Notes: generated from the sequence alone by a model not told the origin. A DNA stretch of 64,000 nucleotides from Jonesia quinghaiensis DSM 15701 (GCF_000423205.1 NZ_AUHN01000010.1:124001-188000); one strand, 5' to 3'; positions 44,423 through 53,519 are shown, numbered from the stretch's first letter. Made by a program: numbers and translations.

Positions 44423-45256
44423 TCAGGCCGCGCACTCCACGAGTGTTGGAGGGTTTAGGTCAGCGTTTGGAACAAACCCGGTGCCATCGGTTGCTGCGTC
44501 GATTGCTTCTTGCCAGCTGCCGTCATCAAACATTTCCGTCAGGGCTTCGTTGATCGCTGTGCACTGGTCAGAGCCTTCTGGGATGCCCACTCCGTAACGC
44601 TCCTCGGAGAAGGGATTGCCCACGACCTTCATCGCACCTGAGCCTTCTTCAGCAGCCAATCCGGCCAAGATGATGTCGTCAGTAGTGACCGCATCTACCT
44701 GTCCACCGGTCAGGAGGGACAGGCACTCTGAGTAGCCCGGCTGCTCAACAAGGTTGATTTCAGAGCCAGTGTCATACGTGTCTTTGACACGTTGCGCTGA
44801 GGTGGAACCAGACACGGAGCACAGGTTTTTCCCCGAGAGGGATTCTGGGCCAGTGATGTCCATGTCGTCTGCCCGCACGAGAAGGTCTTGGCCGGCAACA
44901 AAGTATGGTCCAGCAAAGTCAACCACCTGGTCGCGTTCTTCGGTGATCGAGTAGGTCGCGAAAATCATGTCGACTTGGTCGCCTTCAAGCATTGTTTCGC
45001 GGTTTGCAGAAATCGCTTCAACAAACTCAATTTGGTCTTCGGTGTAGCCCAATTTGTCAGCGACGTATTTGGCCACATCAACGTCGAACCCGGTGTACGT
45101 TTCGCCGTCTTTGAAGCCGAGGCCAGGCTGGTCGAACTTAATACCGATGGTGAGGCTGTCACTGTCTTGCGTGGTCGACTCATCGCTGGAGCAGCCAGCG
45201 AGAAACAGGGCGGATACTGCGGCACAAGCCATAAGAGTGTGTCGGGTGGTGCGCAT
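44423..45256 (-). CDS. gluB: glutamate-type ABC transporter substrate-binding lipoprotein GluB
   Basis: A 277-residue lipoprotein (lipobox LAGC, Cys at ~22) of the type 3 solute-binding family. Typical segments are GIKFDQPGLGFKDGETYTGFDVDVAKYVADKLG (first lobe) and an Arg-containing turn in the second lobe. The family binds glutamate, glutamine or aspartate outside the membrane. It sits between gluA and gluC in the classic gluABCD order. The hairpin behind it should raise its expression over the permeases. Confidence 0.93.
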   Translation of the reverse strand: MRTTRHTLMACAAVSALFLAGCSSDESTTQDSDSLTIGIKFDQPGLGFKDGETYTGFDVDVAKYVADKLGYTEDQIEFVEAISANRETMLEGDQVDMIFATYSITEERDQVVDFAGPYFVAGQDLLVRADDMDITGPESLSGKNLCSVSGSTSAQRVKDTYDTGSEINLVEQPGYSECLSLLTGGQVDAVTTDDIILAGLAAEEGSGAMKVVGNPFSEERYGVGIPEGSDQCTAINEALTEMFDDGSWQEAIDAATDGTGFVPNADLNPPTLVECAA

Positions 45257-45324
45257 CGTGTTCTCCTTGAGTTTCGTGCGAGATCGGTCAGAGGTGCAGT
45301 GTCATACAGTGCGATACGTTGGCT

Positions 45325-46113
45325 CTAGTGGGTCAGGATTTTGCTGAGAAAATCCTTGGCTCGTTCACTTTGTGGGTTATCGAAGAACTGGTCTGGTGGA
45401 GCTTGTTCCACGATGCGCCCGTCTGCCATGAAGACCACGCGGTCAGCGGCTTTGCGCGCAAACCCCATTTCGTGGGTGACAACAACCATGGTCATCCCTT
45501 CGCTGGCGAGGGACACCATGACATCGAGGACCTCGTTGACCATTTCCGGGTCGAGTGCAGAGGTCGGCTCATCGAACAACATCACTTTTGGTTGCATTGC
45601 TAGCGCTCGGGCGATGGCAACACGCTGCTGTTGGCCACCGGATAGCTGGGCAGGGAGTTTGTTGGCCTGGTTGGCAACACCGACCCGTTCCAGCAGTTCC
45701 ATGGCTTGTTTTTTTGCTTCAGCAGGCTTCAGGCGGCGCACCTTGAGGGGGCCAAGGGTGACATTCTCCAGAATGCTTTTGTGAGCAAACAGGTTGAATG
45801 ATTGGAAGACCATCCCTACATCTGCCCGCAAGCGAGCTAGGGGCTTGCCTTCCTCTGGCAATTTTTGCCCGTCCAATGTGATGCTGCCTGAGTTGATGGG
45901 CTCCAATCGGTTGATCGCCCGACACAGGGTGGACTTCCCAGACCCGGAGGGCCCAATCACTACCAGCACTTCCCCCCGTTTCACATCGAGGTTGATGTCC
46001 TGCAGCACGTGGAGTGCACCAAAGTACTTATTGACGTCGGTCAGGCTGACAAGCACGTCTGACGATGCTTCAGCCGGTTGGGTGGCAGGCGCATCCATCC
46101 CTGGGTTATCCAT
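45325..46113 (-). CDS. gluA: glutamate-type ABC transporter ATP-binding protein GluA
   Basis: About 262 residues. Walker A is GPSGSGKST, the Q-loop MVFQSFNLF, the signature LSGGQQQR, Walker [15 protein letters not shown] and the switch region [10 protein letters not shown]. This is typical of polar-amino-acid importers (GlnQ/GluA). The ATG at 46113 is chosen because AAGGAGC lies just upstream; a longer reading to 46182 has no ribosome-binding site. It is first of the four-gene operon, which runs gluA-gluB-gluC-gluD. Confidence 0.94.
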   Translation of the reverse strand: MDNPGMDAPATQPAEASSDVLVSLTDVNKYFGALHVLQDINLDVKRGEVLVVIGPSGSGKSTLCRAINRLEPINSGSITLDGQKLPEEGKPLARLRADVGMVFQSFNLFAHKSILENVTLGPLKVRRLKPAEAKKQAMELLERVGVANQANKLPAQLSGGQQQRVAIARALAMQPKVMLFDEPTSALDPEMVNEVLDVMVSLASEGMTMVVVTHEMGFARKAADRVVFMADGRIVEQAPPDQFFDNPQSERAKDFLSKILTH

Positions 46114-46491
46114 CATGCTCCTTGGTGTGTCTCGGCGACGTTGCCTCATTGTTGCCCATAGGCCATGTCGGGTTGTGAACAATCATGTTTCATCGTTGTT
46201 TCGCCCGCCAGTTCACGGTCACACTGAGGCCGTATCGTTACTTTTCACCCGGGAAACATCGTCGCTGGCCACGCACGGAACGTCCGGTGGCGGCTGGCAG
46301 ATAGTGGCGCAACAACAATGGTGGCCGATGGGGACTTCTGCTCCCCCATGGGAGGACTTGGTGAGTGGATCGTTGCGTGGAAGAGTTCCAAAAACACAAC
46401 AGGATCGCCGATTGGACCGCTTGTTTATATTGTCTGGAGTGTCGACGCGCGCGGCCTTCGCGGCGTCGTTACGCCGTGTGCGTGGCTTTGT
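46114..46491. promoter_or_regulatory. 378-bp region between feoC-like gene and gluA
   Basis: This gap must hold the gluA promoter. I see no convincing gene: open frames here lack ribosome-binding sites or run antisense into neighbours. A short imperfect G/C hairpin (ATGGGGA...TCCCCCAT, about 46327-46351) is present. No obvious terminator follows the feoC-like stop, so some read-through from feo into glu is possible. Confidence 0.4.
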
Positions 46492-46749
46492 TTAGCGAGC
46501 TATGTGGGTTTCTTGGCCGCATTGGCGTGAGAAAAAACAGCCTCGGCACGTTACAGCCACACACCCAGCGGAGGTTGTGGTGTTCCGTGGAACAGGAAGG
46601 TCGTTACGTGTTTCTCGGATCATTAATCGCACAAGATCCACTGGCATCCCTGTTGCACGGGCTGCAGCGGGCACGGATGCGCCTGCATTGAGAGCATCGT
46701 TAACCTGCCGCAGCACTCCGCGATTGATGGCCGTGGGCTGGGTGATCAT
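46492..46749 (-). CDS. FeoC-like small protein with cysteine cluster
   Basis: An 85-residue protein starting at the ATG that overlaps the feoB stop (ATGA), so it is translationally coupled to feoB. Residues ~8-55 resemble a small winged-helix/HTH (RGVLRQVNDALNAGASVPAAARATGMPVDLVRLMI). The C-terminal part holds four cysteines in a C-x4-C-x2-C-x5-C array (CVAVTCRGCFFSRQC), suitable for an Fe-S cluster or metal. FeoC proteins of enterobacteria also join a winged helix with a cysteine cluster. Homology to them is not certain, but the position and design support an FeoC-type accessory or sensor. Confidence 0.7.
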   Translation of the reverse strand: MITQPTAINRGVLRQVNDALNAGASVPAAARATGMPVDLVRLMIRETRNDLPVPRNTTTSAGCVAVTCRGCFFSRQCGQETHIAR

Positions 46750-48614
46750 AGCAGGCGGCCCACCTGGAACACCACAACCGCAAGCACCCAGGCGAAGGTG
46801 AGGGAACCTGCTGCTGCGAGCGCGGTGATACGTCCGCCAAAGAGCCGGCGTTGTTCGGCGACAGTCACGAGGCACGGGGTATAGACCAAGCAGAACACCA
46901 TGAAGGCGAGAGCTGCGGCTCCGGGGTGGCCACCTGAGGATTCATCGAAGGTTGCTCGGAGTCTGGCGCCGAGGTCTCCGGCGAGTGCGGGGTCTTGGGG
47001 TTCGTCGACACCGTAGGTGGTGGCGAAGGTTCCCACGACTGCTTCTTTGGCGACGAAACCGGTGATGAGTGCTGCGCTGGCGTGCCAGTCATCGAAACCT
47101 GCTGGGGCGAAGATGGGGGCGATGGTATCTGCGGTGGCTCCGAAGAGGGATTCGTGGGCTGGCATTGTGGGGTCGCCGATGCTGTATTCGCTGGTTGCGG
47201 GAAAGGCCATGAGTACCCATACCCCAAGCGATAGCGACAAGATGAGCACCCCGGCTCGGGTGATGAAGGAGGTGCACCTGATGAATACTGCGCGGCCTAG
47301 TTGGGTGAGGCGTGGCGTTTGGTAGGCGGGTAAAACAAGGAGTAACGGTTGGCTGACTGCGCTGCGAAATGCTGTTCGCGATAACACGAGTGCGCCGAGG
47401 GTGATAGTGAGTGCTGATGCCAGGTACATGAGGAACACTACTGTTCCCGCGTGGTTGGGGAAGAACGCTGAGGCGAGGAACAGGTAGATCACTAGGCGGG
47501 CGGTGCACGATGAGAAAGGGACGAGCAAGCCGGTGAGGAGTCGGTGGCGGGAGTCTGGGATGGTTTTTGTTGCTGAGAGGGCAGGTATGTTGCAACCGAA
47601 TCCGATGACTAGCGGCAGGATCGCGCGCCCGTCGAGTCCGAGTTTTTGCATGACGTGGTTTCCCATGACGGCGACTCGGGCGAGATATCCGCTGTCTTCG
47701 AGGAGGTAGATGAGCGTGAAGATGATGACCATGAGGGGGAGGAAACTGAGTACTGTCCCCACGCCCCCTAGTAGGCCGTCTACAAGCATGGAGTCTACCC
47801 ATGGCGGTGCGTGCAGTGCGCTTGTCAGTGCGAGGAGGCCGGTGGTCACTGGGCCGGTGATGAAGGATTCGGCGAGGTCTTGAAGGGGGCCTGCGACTGT
47901 GGTGGTGAGGTGGAATGTTGACCACAATACGGCGAAGAATAGTGGGATACCCAACCATGGCCGTAGTAGCCAGGAATCGATGGTGTCGGTGGGGGTTGTG
48001 GTAGCTGTGTCGTTGACTTCTGCCGCGTCGAGCACACTGGCAACCCAGTCAAAAATGTGTTCTGGGGAGGATTCGTGTGGTGTGATTTTTTGTTGAGCTG
48101 GTGGGGCCGCTGGCGCATTCAGGTGCTGTGTGACGGCGTGGGCGAGGTCGTTGATGCCGTGGCTTGTGCGGGGGTTGAGCTCAACAATTGGGATACCCAC
48201 TGCATGTGCTAACGCAGCGGTGTTGATGGTGCTGCCTCGGGTGTGGGCGACATCGTTCAGGGTGAGCGCACCGATGATGGTGGCACCGTGTTGTTGCACT
48301 TGGCGCAAGAGGTAGAGGGACGATGCGAGGGCGGTTGCGTCCAGCACCACGATAACAAGGTCATCGGGTGCAGATTTCTCGGCCAGGCGCGAGATTTCTT
48401 GTGCGGTGACTTCCTCGTCAGGTGACTGTGGCAGCAGCGAGTACGTGCCAGGTAAGTCAACGAGACCTGTCGTTGTGGTGTCGTCTAGCCGCCACGTTCC
48501 GGTTTCCATGGTCACCGTTGTGCGTGGGGCGTTCATGGTTTTTTGCCGTGACCCTGTCAACGTGTTGAACAAGGTTGATTTTCCAACATTTGGGTGGCCG
48601 ACAAGAAGTATCAC
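46746..48614 (-). CDS. feoB: ferrous iron transporter B
   Basis: A 622-residue Fe(II) transporter. The N-terminal GTPase has P-loop GHPNVGKST almost at the start codon, G3 DLPGTYS (~54) and a switch region with TTVTMETG. The membrane part (~215-620) has about eight to ten helices, including the gate segments GFGCNIPAL and SCTARL. It is shorter than E. coli FeoB (~770), as usual for actinobacteria. The GTG start follows the feoA stop by 2 bp with GGAG upstream. Expression should follow the iron boxes at 48855-48878. Confidence 0.95.
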   Translation of the reverse strand: MILLVGHPNVGKSTLFNTLTGSRQKTMNAPRTTVTMETGTWRLDDTTTTGLVDLPGTYSLLPQSPDEEVTAQEISRLAEKSAPDDLVIVVLDATALASSLYLLRQVQQHGATIIGALTLNDVAHTRGSTINTAALAHAVGIPIVELNPRTSHGINDLAHAVTQHLNAPAAPPAQQKITPHESSPEHIFDWVASVLDAAEVNDTATTTPTDTIDSWLLRPWLGIPLFFAVLWSTFHLTTTVAGPLQDLAESFITGPVTTGLLALTSALHAPPWVDSMLVDGLLGGVGTVLSFLPLMVIIFTLIYLLEDSGYLARVAVMGNHVMQKLGLDGRAILPLVIGFGCNIPALSATKTIPDSRHRLLTGLLVPFSSCTARLVIYLFLASAFFPNHAGTVVFLMYLASALTITLGALVLSRTAFRSAVSQPLLLVLPAYQTPRLTQLGRAVFIRCTSFITRAGVLILSLSLGVWVLMAFPATSEYSIGDPTMPAHESLFGATADTIAPIFAPAGFDDWHASAALITGFVAKEAVVGTFATTYGVDEPQDPALAGDLGARLRATFDESSGGHPGAAALAFMVFCLVYTPCLVTVAEQRRLFGGRITALAAAGSLTFAWVLAVVVFQVGRLL

Positions 48615-48616
48615 AG

Positions 48617-48844
48617 TCAGGCTCCAATGGTGGTGACGGTGACGTGTTGTGTGGTGCTGCGGTCAAGCGCGATCCGTTGATGTTGAACAACAACGATCCT
48701 GGTGCCGAATGGTGCGCGATGCATAACCGTGATGTTCTGACCAGGGTAAATGCCCATTTCCGCCAACCGCCGTTGGTGTGCGGGCGGGGCTTCAACCTGA
48801 TGGACGTGGTGGGCAACACCCGCTGGGCATTCGGACAGCAACAT
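48617..48844 (-). CDS. feoA: FeoA domain protein
   Basis: A 75-residue SH3-like FeoA protein. The pattern RRLAEMGIYPGQNITVMHRAPFG (~25-47) and IALDRSTTQHVTV are diagnostic. FeoA is a cytoplasmic partner of FeoB needed for Fe(II) uptake. It is the first gene of feoABC. No Shine-Dalgarno is obvious before the ATG, and the iron boxes begin only 11 bp upstream of it, so the mRNA is probably leaderless or has a very short leader. Confidence 0.93.
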   Translation of the reverse strand: MLLSECPAGVAHHVHQVEAPPAHQRRLAEMGIYPGQNITVMHRAPFGTRIVVVQHQRIALDRSTTQHVTVTTIGA

Positions 48845-48854
48845 GACTCATACG

Positions 48855-48878
48855 TTAGGTGAGGTTAGGCTTCCCTAC
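48855..48878 (-). promoter_or_regulatory. overlapping DtxR/IdeR iron boxes upstream of feoABC
   Basis: On the plus strand, TGAGGTTAGGCTTCCCTAC (48860-48878) matches the iron-box consensus at 15 of 19 positions. A second register starting at 48855 (TTAGGTGAGG...) matches at about 13. Overlapping registers suit the two-dimer binding mode of DtxR/IdeR. The sites lie immediately upstream of feoA, predicting iron-dependent repression. Confidence 0.72.
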
Positions 48879-48912
48879 TCAGGGCCAAAGTCCCGACATG
48901 CTTGACTACTAC

Positions 48913-50313
48913 TCACTCACCGATACAAGCAGCAAGAACCCTGAGAACCTCACGCAACTCATCCTCACCGCACTGTACATAGTTCACTACCACCCCAGGT
49001 TCCGCGACATCACGACCCCAATAATGCGAAAGATCCTGCACATCAACACCCATTCCCGCACAGGCAGCAACAACCTCACGCGCAACACCCGCATGCTCCA
49101 CAGAAATCACCGCATGCGCCCCCGAGGTCAACATCACCGGCACAGAAAGAACCTCAGCGATCACCTCACGGCGGCGCAAAATATCGCGACGTCGACGAAT
49201 AATCCGCCGACGCAACCCACCGCTTTCCAAAAACGTTGCCACCGCGCGCTGCGTTATAGCCGAAGCCCCTAATCCCAAATCACGCTGAGTGGAACGCAGC
49301 TGCCCACTCCAAGCCGGCGGAGCAATCAGATACCCAATACGCACCTCAGGGGTAAGAACCTGATTAAACGTTCCCAAGTGAATTACCTGATCAGGCGCTA
49401 AATCCCACAACGTTGGTAGCGGCGGTCCAACATGGCGGTAATCAGCATCCAAGTCATCTTCAATAACAAGAATCTCCTCCTGACCGGCATGCGCCAACAA
49501 ATCCATCCGCCGTGGAGCGGGCATCGCCCCACCAGCAGGAAAAACATGATTCGGAGTCACCAAAACAGCATCCACATGATCCGGCAGCTCCTGCGGAACG
49601 ATCCCCTCAGCATCACTACGAACCGGCACAACACCAGTACCAAGACGATCCAACACCCGATGAAGCCCCGGATAGCCTGGAGACTCAACAGCAACGGTCG
49701 GTGCCCCCTGAGCAGCCAACACCAACATCAGTCCTTCACGAGCACCAGCCGTAATCAAAATGCGCTCAGGATCAACAGCCATCGACCGCATCTCTTGCAG
49801 ATGCTCAGCCACAGCCTCCCGCATCATTACCAAGCCAGGTGATGCAGAACCAGAAGAAGGCCCCTGCGACGTCGCCGCCCGCCGCCACGCCTCCCGCCAC
49901 GACGAGTCATCAATCGTGGCATCTACCCACGAACGTGACTCACCCCGCACTCCCCCATCAGAAGGCGCCACCTGCTCACGCCCACCGTCAGCAACACCAC
50001 CACGTAGTATCACCGACTGCCCGTCACGCCCACCACCACCCCGAACAGCTACAACACGCTGAGCACCTGGGTGCACCCTCGTAGCGCCCCCAGGCGTAGA
50101 AACAAGGTAAGACTCTGACACCAACTGGTCGTATGCACCAACCACTGTGCCCCGCGCAACCGAAAGTCGCTGCGCCAAAGACCGCGTCGACGGTAGCGCT
50201 TGCCCAGGAGCCAAACGGCCAACCGAAATCAGCCCCCGAATCCCACCCGCGATTTGCGTCGCAAGTGGGACCCGGGAGGAGCGGTCAAGCACGACAGGAA
50301 TCTCAGCGCCCAT
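48913..50313 (-). CDS. MocR/GntR-family regulator, PdxR-like, with substituted PLP lysine
   Basis: About 466 residues. The N-terminal GntR winged helix (~10-75; GQALPSTRSLAQRLSVARGTVVGAYDQL) is followed by a linker (~80-135) and an aminotransferase-like domain (~140-460). PdxR members sense PLP through a lysine Schiff base in a G(T/S)xSK motif; here the segment reads GTFNQVLTPEVRIGY, with Gln (codon 49360-49362) in place of Lys. EDDYD reads EDDLD, losing the tyrosine that contacts PLP. It therefore cannot form the usual aldimine and may bind PLP non-covalently or sense something else. It follows the S9 peptidase gene and lies near pdxST, whose upstream region has PdxR-like sites. A GTG at 50334 is an alternative start. 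Confidence 0.88.
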   Translation of the reverse strand: MGAEIPVVLDRSSRVPLATQIAGGIRGLISVGRLAPGQALPSTRSLAQRLSVARGTVVGAYDQLVSESYLVSTPGGATRVHPGAQRVVAVRGGGGRDGQSVILRGGVADGGREQVAPSDGGVRGESRSWVDATIDDSSWREAWRRAATSQGPSSGSASPGLVMMREAVAEHLQEMRSMAVDPERILITAGAREGLMLVLAAQGAPTVAVESPGYPGLHRVLDRLGTGVVPVRSDAEGIVPQELPDHVDAVLVTPNHVFPAGGAMPAPRRMDLLAHAGQEEILVIEDDLDADYRHVGPPLPTLWDLAPDQVIHLGTFNQVLTPEVRIGYLIAPPAWSGQLRSTQRDLGLGASAITQRAVATFLESGGLRRRIIRRRRDILRRREVIAEVLSVPVMLTSGAHAVISVEHAGVAREVVAACAGMGVDVQDLSHYWGRDVAEPGVVVNYVQCGEDELREVLRVLAACIGE

Positions 50314-50361
50314 AACAAACACCACACTCCACACGCCTAACCGCCCACAACAACGCCATAG

Positions 50362-52488
50362 TCACGTCACAGGCAGGTACTTATCCCACCAACCAAGAAT
50401 CGCATCGAATCGCTGCCGGCGATGCCACGGAGTACCACTACGCGACAACTCATGATTCTCACCAGGGAACACCACAAACTGCGACTCAACGCCACCATGA
50501 CGTAACGCCAACGCATAACGCTGCGCCTGCTCCAACGGACACCGCAAATCAAGCTCAGAATGCATCACACACGTCGGTGTACGAACCTGATCAACGACTG
50601 CCATCGGGCTCTGCGCCAACACCTGATCGACCTCAACCCCGGTGTACTCCTGCGCAAAAAACCACCCAATGTCAGAAGGCCCCGCAAACGTCAGCGGATC
50701 AAGGAACCCACGCTCCACAATCGCACCACTAAACCGGTGATCATGAGCAATAATCCACGCCGTCAAATACCCACCATACGAACCACCAAGAACACCAACC
50801 CGGTCACCATCAAGATCAGGATCACTCGCCGTCACAGCATCAAGCAACGCCAACACGTCATCCTTATCCACAGTGCCCATAGCCCCCTTAATCACCCGGC
50901 CATGAGCCTGCCCATACCCCGCGCTCCCTCGAGGATTAGCCTGCACCACCGCATACCCAGCCTGGGCATACACCTGAGCCTCATCAAAATACGCCCACTG
51001 ATAGTCAGCAAACGGACCACCATGAATATTCAGCAACACCGGGTGAGGGCCAGGCGTCGACGGTTTATAAAGCCACCCATGCACAGGGTAGCCATCAGGG
51101 GCGCTTGCGGTGATCTCAACCTGTTCAACGACCTGGGTTTTGTCACGCAACGCTGCCGCAAAGTCAGTGAGAACTGTAAACTCCCCGCCATCAACGACCA
51201 CCGCGATCTCCCCTGGCGTCACCGGATCGGTATATGCCATCGCCACGGTCTTGTCGGCTGCAGCAACCCCGGTAACCACTCGCTGCCCTGTGACTACTGG
51301 CGTCACTGTTGCGGTGCTGTGGTTATCCTCTGCGGGTTCTATGAGGTGTAGTTCACCAGCACCTCGGACTCGTGCGATGGCAAGCACACCTGAACCATGC
51401 GGTACGAGTGCGCCTGTTGGCGCGTAGTCAACGTGTTCCAAATCGGTGAGCAGTTCTGCAGTCAACGCAGGCAAAGAAGCCGTTGGAACCGCGTACACAC
51501 CAACGTTGCGGGCAACAAAATCCCGCCCGGTTGGGCCAAGGTCGTGCCCCAACGCAAACAGTGTGTCTCCCTGCGCACCGAAGGCCGCAGAACTGAACGA
51601 CACCTTCGCCTCAGCACCACCGAGGACACACTGTGCCTGTGGTGGGGTAACATCCCATTCCTTCTTGTCTTTCACCTCAACACCCGCATGAAGTTCCACC
51701 CGGTAGATACCGGTGATGAGGTCGTCATCACGGCGGTCATGCTGAGCTGACGTGAAGTACACGTGGCGCCCATCTGGGCTAACCACGGGCTGCGACGCCG
51801 AATACGCAGGGTCGCTCAGCACATGACACGTCGGGTATTCCAACCGATCACCTGCCACCCCATCATTGGCGCGGCTTTCGTCCGTGTCGAGCGCAGAATC
51901 CTGTGCCTGTTGCGCTGCAACGCGTCCCACCGGGGTGAGGAACGGTTCGCTATCCACGGGGGGTACCGTCACCACATACAGGGCAGATAATCGGTCGTAG
52001 GACCAGCCCACCCCATTGCTGATGGTTTGGTTTGTCGTGACTACGCGGGGATCTTCAGCACCAGCAGAAACTCCCTCCACCGTCCCATACCGGCCAGGGC
52101 GGGCTGTCGCTGAGGTAAACACGATGCGCGATGAGTCAGGCGTCCACGTGAAGGAGCTGACACCCAAGTGACGGTTCGTGATGATGAGGGGTTCGCCGCC
52201 TCGAGCATCGAGAAGCGCAAGTTGAGGGCGTCCACGGTCATCCGGCCTCAGAAAAGCTATCAGTGTTCCATCGGGAGAGTACTGCGGAGCAGCGTCGCGC
52301 ACTCCGCGTGTGAAGCGACGGGGTGGCGATGAACCATCAACTGGAATCTGCCACAGCTGACCGACATAACTGTCGGTGGTAAAACTTGGCCGCGAGGTTG
52401 CCGTGACAATGGTGCTGCCATCTGGGGAAACCGTAGGAGTAGAAACGGAGACAAGGAGATCAAGGTGTTGTGGTTGCACAGCAACCAC
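50362..52488 (-). CDS. S9 family prolyl-oligopeptidase-like peptidase
   Basis: About 708 residues with no signal peptide. An N-terminal beta-propeller (~1-430) is followed by the alpha/beta hydrolase domain (~455-700) with the nucleophile GVLGGSYGGY, Asp in MHSELDLRCPLEQ and His in ENHELSR. It resembles acylaminoacyl peptidases/dipeptidyl aminopeptidases acting on short peptides in the cytoplasm. The GTG at 52488 is preceded by GGAGG; a start at 52584 would run into the pdxS control region. Its promoter lies in the divergent region with pdxST, and the MocR gene follows 48 bp downstream, so the two are likely cotranscribed. Confidence 0.92.
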   Translation of the reverse strand: MVAVQPQHLDLLVSVSTPTVSPDGSTIVTATSRPSFTTDSYVGQLWQIPVDGSSPPRRFTRGVRDAAPQYSPDGTLIAFLRPDDRGRPQLALLDARGGEPLIITNRHLGVSSFTWTPDSSRIVFTSATARPGRYGTVEGVSAGAEDPRVVTTNQTISNGVGWSYDRLSALYVVTVPPVDSEPFLTPVGRVAAQQAQDSALDTDESRANDGVAGDRLEYPTCHVLSDPAYSASQPVVSPDGRHVYFTSAQHDRRDDDLITGIYRVELHAGVEVKDKKEWDVTPPQAQCVLGGAEAKVSFSSAAFGAQGDTLFALGHDLGPTGRDFVARNVGVYAVPTASLPALTAELLTDLEHVDYAPTGALVPHGSGVLAIARVRGAGELHLIEPAEDNHSTATVTPVVTGQRVVTGVAAADKTVAMAYTDPVTPGEIAVVVDGGEFTVLTDFAAALRDKTQVVEQVEITASAPDGYPVHGWLYKPSTPGPHPVLLNIHGGPFADYQWAYFDEAQVYAQAGYAVVQANPRGSAGYGQAHGRVIKGAMGTVDKDDVLALLDAVTASDPDLDGDRVGVLGGSYGGYLTAWIIAHDHRFSGAIVERGFLDPLTFAGPSDIGWFFAQEYTGVEVDQVLAQSPMAVVDQVRTPTCVMHSELDLRCPLEQAQRYALALRHGGVESQFVVFPGENHELSRSGTPWHRRQRFDAILGWWDKYLPVT

Positions 52489-52506
52489 GCTACTCCTCCA
52501 CACCTC

Positions 52507-52555
52507 AACTGGTCTAGTGAATCTTTCACTAACTGGCTCTACACATAGACCAGCT
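52507..52555. promoter_or_regulatory. PdxR-like operator cluster between the S9 peptidase gene and pdxS
   Basis: Three copies of one motif are visible: AACTGGTCTA (52507-52516), AACTGGCTCTA (52531-52541) and, on the minus strand, AGCTGGTCTA (52546-52555). They resemble the PdxR site I recall from Corynebacterium glutamicum (AAAGTGGW-(T)-CTA). The first two are direct repeats 24 bp apart, as expected for a MocR dimer. A perfect palindrome TAGTGAA-TCT-TTCACTA (52515-52531) lies between them. Confidence 0.72.
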
Positions 52556-52613
52556 GGTGCGCCATGCTGGAGGCTGACCACCACGCACAGCCAGAACCGC
52601 GCAGGAGAACCTT

Positions 52614-53519
52614 ATGACCACTGATTCAACCACCCCATCCCCCGCGCCAGCATCACGCGTGAACACCGGGCTGGCTCGCATGCTGAAAGGCGGGGTCATC
52701 ATGGACGTCGTCAACGCCGAGCAGGCACGCATCGCCGAAGACGCAGGCGCCGTTGCCGTCATGGCACTGGAACGCGTGCCAGCCGACATCCGCGCACAGG
52801 GCGGCGTAGCCCGCATGAGCGACCCCGACCTCATCGATGGCATCATCAACGCTGTGTCCATCCCCGTCATGGCTAAAGCACGCATCGGCCACTTCGTTGA
52901 GGCACAAGTCCTTCAAGCACTCGGTGTCGACTACATTGACGAATCTGAAGTGTTGTCCCCAGCAGACTTCATCCACCACATCGACAAGCGGTCATTTGAT
53001 GTCCCGTTCGTGTGCGGTGCCACAAACCTTGGTGAGGCGCTGCGCCGAATCACCGAAGGTGCTGCCATGATCCGGTCAAAAGGCGAGGCCGGCACCGGTG
53101 ACGTCTCCGAAGCGATGAAGCACATTCGCACCATCACCCAAGAAATCGCTCAGCTCGCTGCTCTGCCACACGACGAACTTTACGTGGCAGCTAAAGAACT
53201 CCAAGCCCCATACGACCTTGTGGTTGAGGTTGCCCGCGCCAAGCAACTGCCTGTTGTCATGTTTGTCGCCGGTGGGGTTGCCACTCCAGCGGATGCAGCG
53301 ATGATGATGCAACTTGGCGCTGACGGCGTATTCGTTGGTTCCGGTATCTTCAAATCTGGCGACCCGGCAGCCCGCGCAAAAGCAATTGTTCACGCCACGA
53401 CCCACTACAACGACCCAGCCGAAATCGCTCGGGTTTCCCGCGGGCTCGGTGAAGCAATGGTTGGCATCAACGTGGCAGATGTCCCTGCACCGCACCGCCT
53501 CTCGGAGCGCGGCTGGTGA
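52614..53519 (+). CDS. pdxS: pyridoxal 5'-phosphate synthase lyase subunit PdxS
   Basis: A 301-residue (beta/alpha)8 enzyme of the DXP-independent vitamin B6 pathway. It makes PLP from ribose-5-P, glyceraldehyde-3-P and ammonia supplied by PdxT. Typical segments are [46 protein letters not shown] and the C-terminal phosphate-binding [15 protein letters not shown] is well placed before the ATG. It lies just downstream of the PdxR-like operators and overlaps pdxT by 4 nt. Confidence 0.98.
   Translation: MTTDSTTPSPAPASRVNTGLARMLKGGVIMDVVNAEQARIAEDAGAVAVMALERVPADIRAQGGVARMSDPDLIDGIINAVSIPVMAKARIGHFVEAQVLQALGVDYIDESEVLSPADFIHHIDKRSFDVPFVCGATNLGEALRRITEGAAMIRSKGEAGTGDVSEAMKHIRTITQEIAQLAALPHDELYVAAKELQAPYDLVVEVARAKQLPVVMFVAGGVATPADAAMMMQLGADGVFVGSGIFKSGDPAARAKAIVHATTHYNDPAEIARVSRGLGEAMVGINVADVPAPHRLSERGW

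Noticed and set aside
45794-46495. 233-codon plus-strand open frame spanning the gluA-feoC gap
   Set aside because: Half of it is antisense to gluA, and the rest has no domain, signal or ribosome-binding site.
47089-47958. 289-codon open frame on the minus strand, rich in Pro/His/Arg
   Set aside because: It lies wholly inside feoB in another frame; the composition is typical of an out-of-frame shadow and there is no start signal.
50560-51351. 263-codon open frame on the plus strand
   Set aside because: It is antisense to the well-supported S9 peptidase gene, with a random-looking basic composition.
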